Assembly (NCBI GenBank): GCA_022424815.1
Contig: JAKMGS010000084.1
Location: forward strand, 1 to 8,265
Source of the DNA: Schleiferiaceae bacterium
GTDB lineage: Bacteria > Bacteroidota > Bacteroidia > Flavobacteriales > Schleiferiaceae
Direction of reading: 5' to 3'
Length of the DNA: 8,265 nt
Shown piece by piece: positions 6,410-8,265 of the stretch; position 1 is the stretch's first letter; every line of letters begins with the position of its first letter. Under the pieces are notes generated by a model that saw only the letters and a list, made by a program, of their open reading frames with translations, had not been told where the DNA came from and did no database searches. The position numbers and the translations under genes are program-made.

Positions 6410-6931
6410 TTATTCGGCAGATTCCTCTTTTGCTTCTACTGCTGGAGCTTCTTCAGCAACTTCTTCTACTGCAGCTTCGACTACTTCTTCAGCAACAGGA
6501 ATCTCAGCTGTGGTAGTTTTACCACGACGGCTACGGCGAGTAGTTTTCTTCTTTTCATCTTGACCGTAGATCTCATTGAAGTCTACTAATTCGACCATAC
6601 ACATCTCCGCGTTATCACCCAAACGGTTACCAGTTTTGATGATACGAGTATAACCTCCTGGACGATCTCCAACTTTAGGAGCAACTACAGCGAAAAGCTC
6701 AGTTACTGCTTCTTTTTGACGAAGTACAGAGAATGCTACACGACGGTTGTGCGTAGAGTTTTCTTTTGAACGCGTAATTAATGGCTCAACCACCTTACGC
6801 AATTCTTTAGCCTTTTGTACGGTAGTATTGATACGCTTATGCTCGATTAGTGAGCAAGCCATGTTACTCAACATGGCTTTTCTGTGCGCAGACTTTCTAC
6901 CCAGGTGATTTACTTTCTTACCGTGTCTCAT
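6410..6931 (-). CDS. rplQ: 50S ribosomal protein L17 (bL17) with acidic C-terminal extension
   Basis: A large-subunit ribosomal protein of 173 residues. Residues 1 to about 122 are the L17 domain, recognised by M-R-H-G-K-K-V-N-H-L-G-R-K-S-A-H-R-K-A-M at the start, the L-I-T-R-S-K-E segment, and G-G-Y-T-R-I-I-K-T-G-N-R-L-G-D-N-A-E-M. After it come a short basic stretch (127-138, K-K-K-T-T-R-R-S-R-R-G-K) and an acidic Glu/Ala/Val tail (142-173), making it about 50 residues longer than E. coli L17. The tail is probably disordered or helical and solvent-exposed. The gene starts two bases after the rpoA stop codon, suggesting translational coupling, and it is the last gene of the alpha operon before the terminator. 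Confidence 0.97.
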   Translation of the reverse strand: MRHGKKVNHLGRKSAHRKAMLSNMACSLIEHKRINTTVQKAKELRKVVEPLITRSKENSTHNRRVAFSVLRQKEAVTELFAVVAPKVGDRPGGYTRIIKTGNRLGDNAEMCMVELVDFNEIYGQDEKKKTTRRSRRGKTTTAEIPVAEEVVEAAVEEVAEEAPAVEAKEESAE

Positions 6932-6933
6932 GC

Positions 6934-7926
6934 TTATTCTTTATCGAGCTTGTACTTAGAAATGTCCATTCCGAAGCTCAAGTTTTTACTATCAACTAAT
7001 TCTTCTAGTTCAGTCAATGATTTCTTACCAAAGTTGCGGAACTTCATCAGATCTGCCTTTGAGTAAGTAACCAAATCACCTAACGTATCTACTTCAGCTG
7101 CCTTCAAACAGTTCAATGCACGTACACTCAAGTCCATATCGTGAAGCTTAGTCTTCAACAACTGACGCATGTGTAATGCTTCTTCGTCGTATGATTCAGC
7201 TTCTGAGGTTTCCTCATCTTCTAAACTGATACGCTCATCACTGAACAACATGAAATGGTGAATCAAGATTTTCGCTGCCTCTGTCAATGCATCCTTTGGC
7301 TGAATTGAACCGTCAGTTTCTATTTCAAAAACTAATTTTTCGAAATCCGTTTTTTGTTCTACACGATAGTTTTCTACCGCATACTTCACGTTCTTGATTG
7401 GTGTATAAATACTATCCAGGGCAATCGTACCTACAGGCGAATCAGCCTTTTTATTTGATTCGGCACCTACGTATCCTCGTCCCTTTTCGATTACTACTTC
7501 AAGGGTTAGACTCACGCCAGCATCCATATTACAAATAACCAAATCAGGATTCAAAACCTGGAAAGCACTGATGTTTGAAGCTAGATCGCCAGCCAACAAC
7601 TGCTCTTTACCTGATACAGAGAACTTCACTGTCTCTGTGTCCATACCGTCAATCTGCTGCTTGAATCGTACTTGTTTTAAGTTCAATACAATTTCTGTTA
7701 CGTCTTCTACCACGCCATCGATTGTGCTGAATTCGTGGTCTACACCTTCAATTCTCAAGGAAGTCAAGGCAAAACCTTCCAAACCAGAAAGCAATACTCT
7801 TCGAAGCGCATTACCTACTGTGAGACCGTAGCCGGGCTCCAATGGTCTGAATTCAAACTGACCACTTGTATCAGTGGACGCGTTCATAATTACTTTATCG
7901 GGCTTTTGGAAATTAAGGATAGCCAT
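6934..7926 (-). CDS. rpoA: DNA-directed RNA polymerase subunit alpha
   Basis: The 330-residue alpha subunit dimerises to nucleate assembly of RNA polymerase and contacts upstream DNA and activators. The N-terminal domain (about 1-235) shows the F-x-P-L-E-P-G-Y-G-x-T-V-G-N-A-L-R-R-V-L-L-S assembly motif and the E-x-x-T-D-G-S-I-x-P-x-D-A-L interface. An acidic linker (about 232-249) follows. The C-terminal domain (about 252-325) has the helix-hairpin-helix region, with R269 and N272 in L-S-V-R-A-L-N-C-L-K and G300-K-K-S in F-R-N-F-G-K-K-S-L-T-E-L. These correspond to E. coli residues that touch the UP-element DNA. Length is typical. It starts 22 bases after rpsD, with an AT-rich spacer and no Shine-Dalgarno. 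Confidence 0.99.
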   Translation of the reverse strand: MAILNFQKPDKVIMNASTDTSGQFEFRPLEPGYGLTVGNALRRVLLSGLEGFALTSLRIEGVDHEFSTIDGVVEDVTEIVLNLKQVRFKQQIDGMDTETVKFSVSGKEQLLAGDLASNISAFQVLNPDLVICNMDAGVSLTLEVVIEKGRGYVGAESNKKADSPVGTIALDSIYTPIKNVKYAVENYRVEQKTDFEKLVFEIETDGSIQPKDALTEAAKILIHHFMLFSDERISLEDEETSEAESYDEEALHMRQLLKTKLHDMDLSVRALNCLKAAEVDTLGDLVTYSKADLMKFRNFGKKSLTELEELVDSKNLSFGMDISKYKLDKE

Positions 7927-7948
7927 AAAATTGAGTATAAGGTGATTA

Positions 7949-8265
7949 TTACTTAGAGTACAATTCGACGATCAACTGCTCCTTGATATTCTCAGGGATA
8001 GCATCTCGTGAAGGAACATTTAAGAAAGTTCCTTCCAATTTACTCTCGTTCCATTCCAACCAAGGGTACTGACCTGAATGTCCAGCCAATGCATCTGAAA
8101 TCACAATCATTGATTTAGATTTTTCGCGCACCGCAATAACATCGCCAGGCTTAACAGTAATAGATGGAATATTCGCCACTTCACCGTTCAAGGTAATGTG
8201 ACGGTGGCCTACCAATTGACGGGCCGCATCACGCGTTCTTCCCAATCCTAAACGGTAAACTACAT
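7949..8265 (-). CDS. rpsD: 30S ribosomal protein S4 (uS4), C-terminal part (cut by window edge)
   Basis: The last 104 residues of S4 are visible; the reading frame stays open to the window end, so the beginning lies beyond 8265. The sequence holds the S4 RNA-binding domain (V-V-Y-R-L-G-L-G-R-T-R-D-A-A-R-Q-L-V, then H-R-H-I-T-L-N-G). It continues through K-P-G-D-V-I-A-V-R-E-K-S-K-S to the conserved C-terminus N-I-K-E-Q-L-I-V-E-L-Y-S-K. S4 nucleates assembly of the 30S body and, in E. coli, represses the alpha operon; whether it does so here cannot be judged because the operon head is outside. The position directly before rpoA is the usual one. Confidence 0.97.
   Translation of the reverse strand, partial: VVYRLGLGRTRDAARQLVGHRHITLNGEVANIPSITVKPGDVIAVREKSKSMIVISDALAGHSGQYPWLEWNESKLEGTFLNVPSRDAIPENIKEQLIVELYSK

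Noticed and set aside
6383..6589. Phe/Ser/Cys-rich plus-strand ORF resembling a membrane peptide
   Set aside because: It is antisense to the acidic L17 tail; Glu codons read backwards give Phe/Leu/Ser-rich hydrophobic-looking sequence.
1..8265. Possible undescribed system in the window
   Set aside because: All coding space is filled by well-known housekeeping genes with intact family motifs. Gaps are short and mostly explained by terminators. Only the rpsA leader and the carA upstream hairpin leave unexplained structure.

Overview
The window is a housekeeping segment of a Bacteroidota chromosome, most likely from the Flavobacteriales. Evidence for this: the protein sequences have the flavobacterial character of S4, alpha, L17 and S1; no gene has a Shine-Dalgarno sequence before its start codon; two sequences resemble the Bacteroidota -7 box TAnnTTTG; and citrate synthase is of the eukaryote-like type seen in some of these bacteria. 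I cannot name the genus. All eight genes lie on the minus strand, so transcription runs from position 8265 towards position 1.

Layout in transcription order: the 3' part of rpsD (uS4), rpoA (RNA polymerase alpha) and rplQ (bL17) form the end of the ribosomal alpha operon. A strong intrinsic terminator (6332-6366) follows. Next come carA (small subunit of carbamoyl-phosphate synthase), eno (enolase) and gltA (citrate synthase), with gaps of only 20-30 bases between them and a terminator after gltA (2500-2537). Then comes a 214-base intergenic region with a candidate promoter and an apparently structured leader, followed by rpsA (ribosomal protein S1) and its terminator (380-410). The window ends inside a Nif3-family dinuclear-metal protein gene.

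Functionally, the block joins transcription and translation core genes (rpsD, rpoA, rplQ, rpsA) to central metabolism (glycolysis, the entry step of the TCA cycle, and carbamoyl phosphate for pyrimidines and arginine). Every gene is intact except the two cut by the window edges. I see no mobile element, tRNA, rRNA or CRISPR, and no defence or biosynthetic system. No gap exceeds 300 bases.

The points most worth a second look are regulatory. The rpsA leader holds two related stem-loops built on the same TTCGGAC...ATGA...GTAC sequence, with tiny ORFs in their loops and the possibility of exclusive pairing. The terminator before carA leaves only 16 bases before the start codon. Also notable are the acidic Glu/Ala/Val tails on both S1 and L17, and the strikingly mitochondrial-like citrate synthase.
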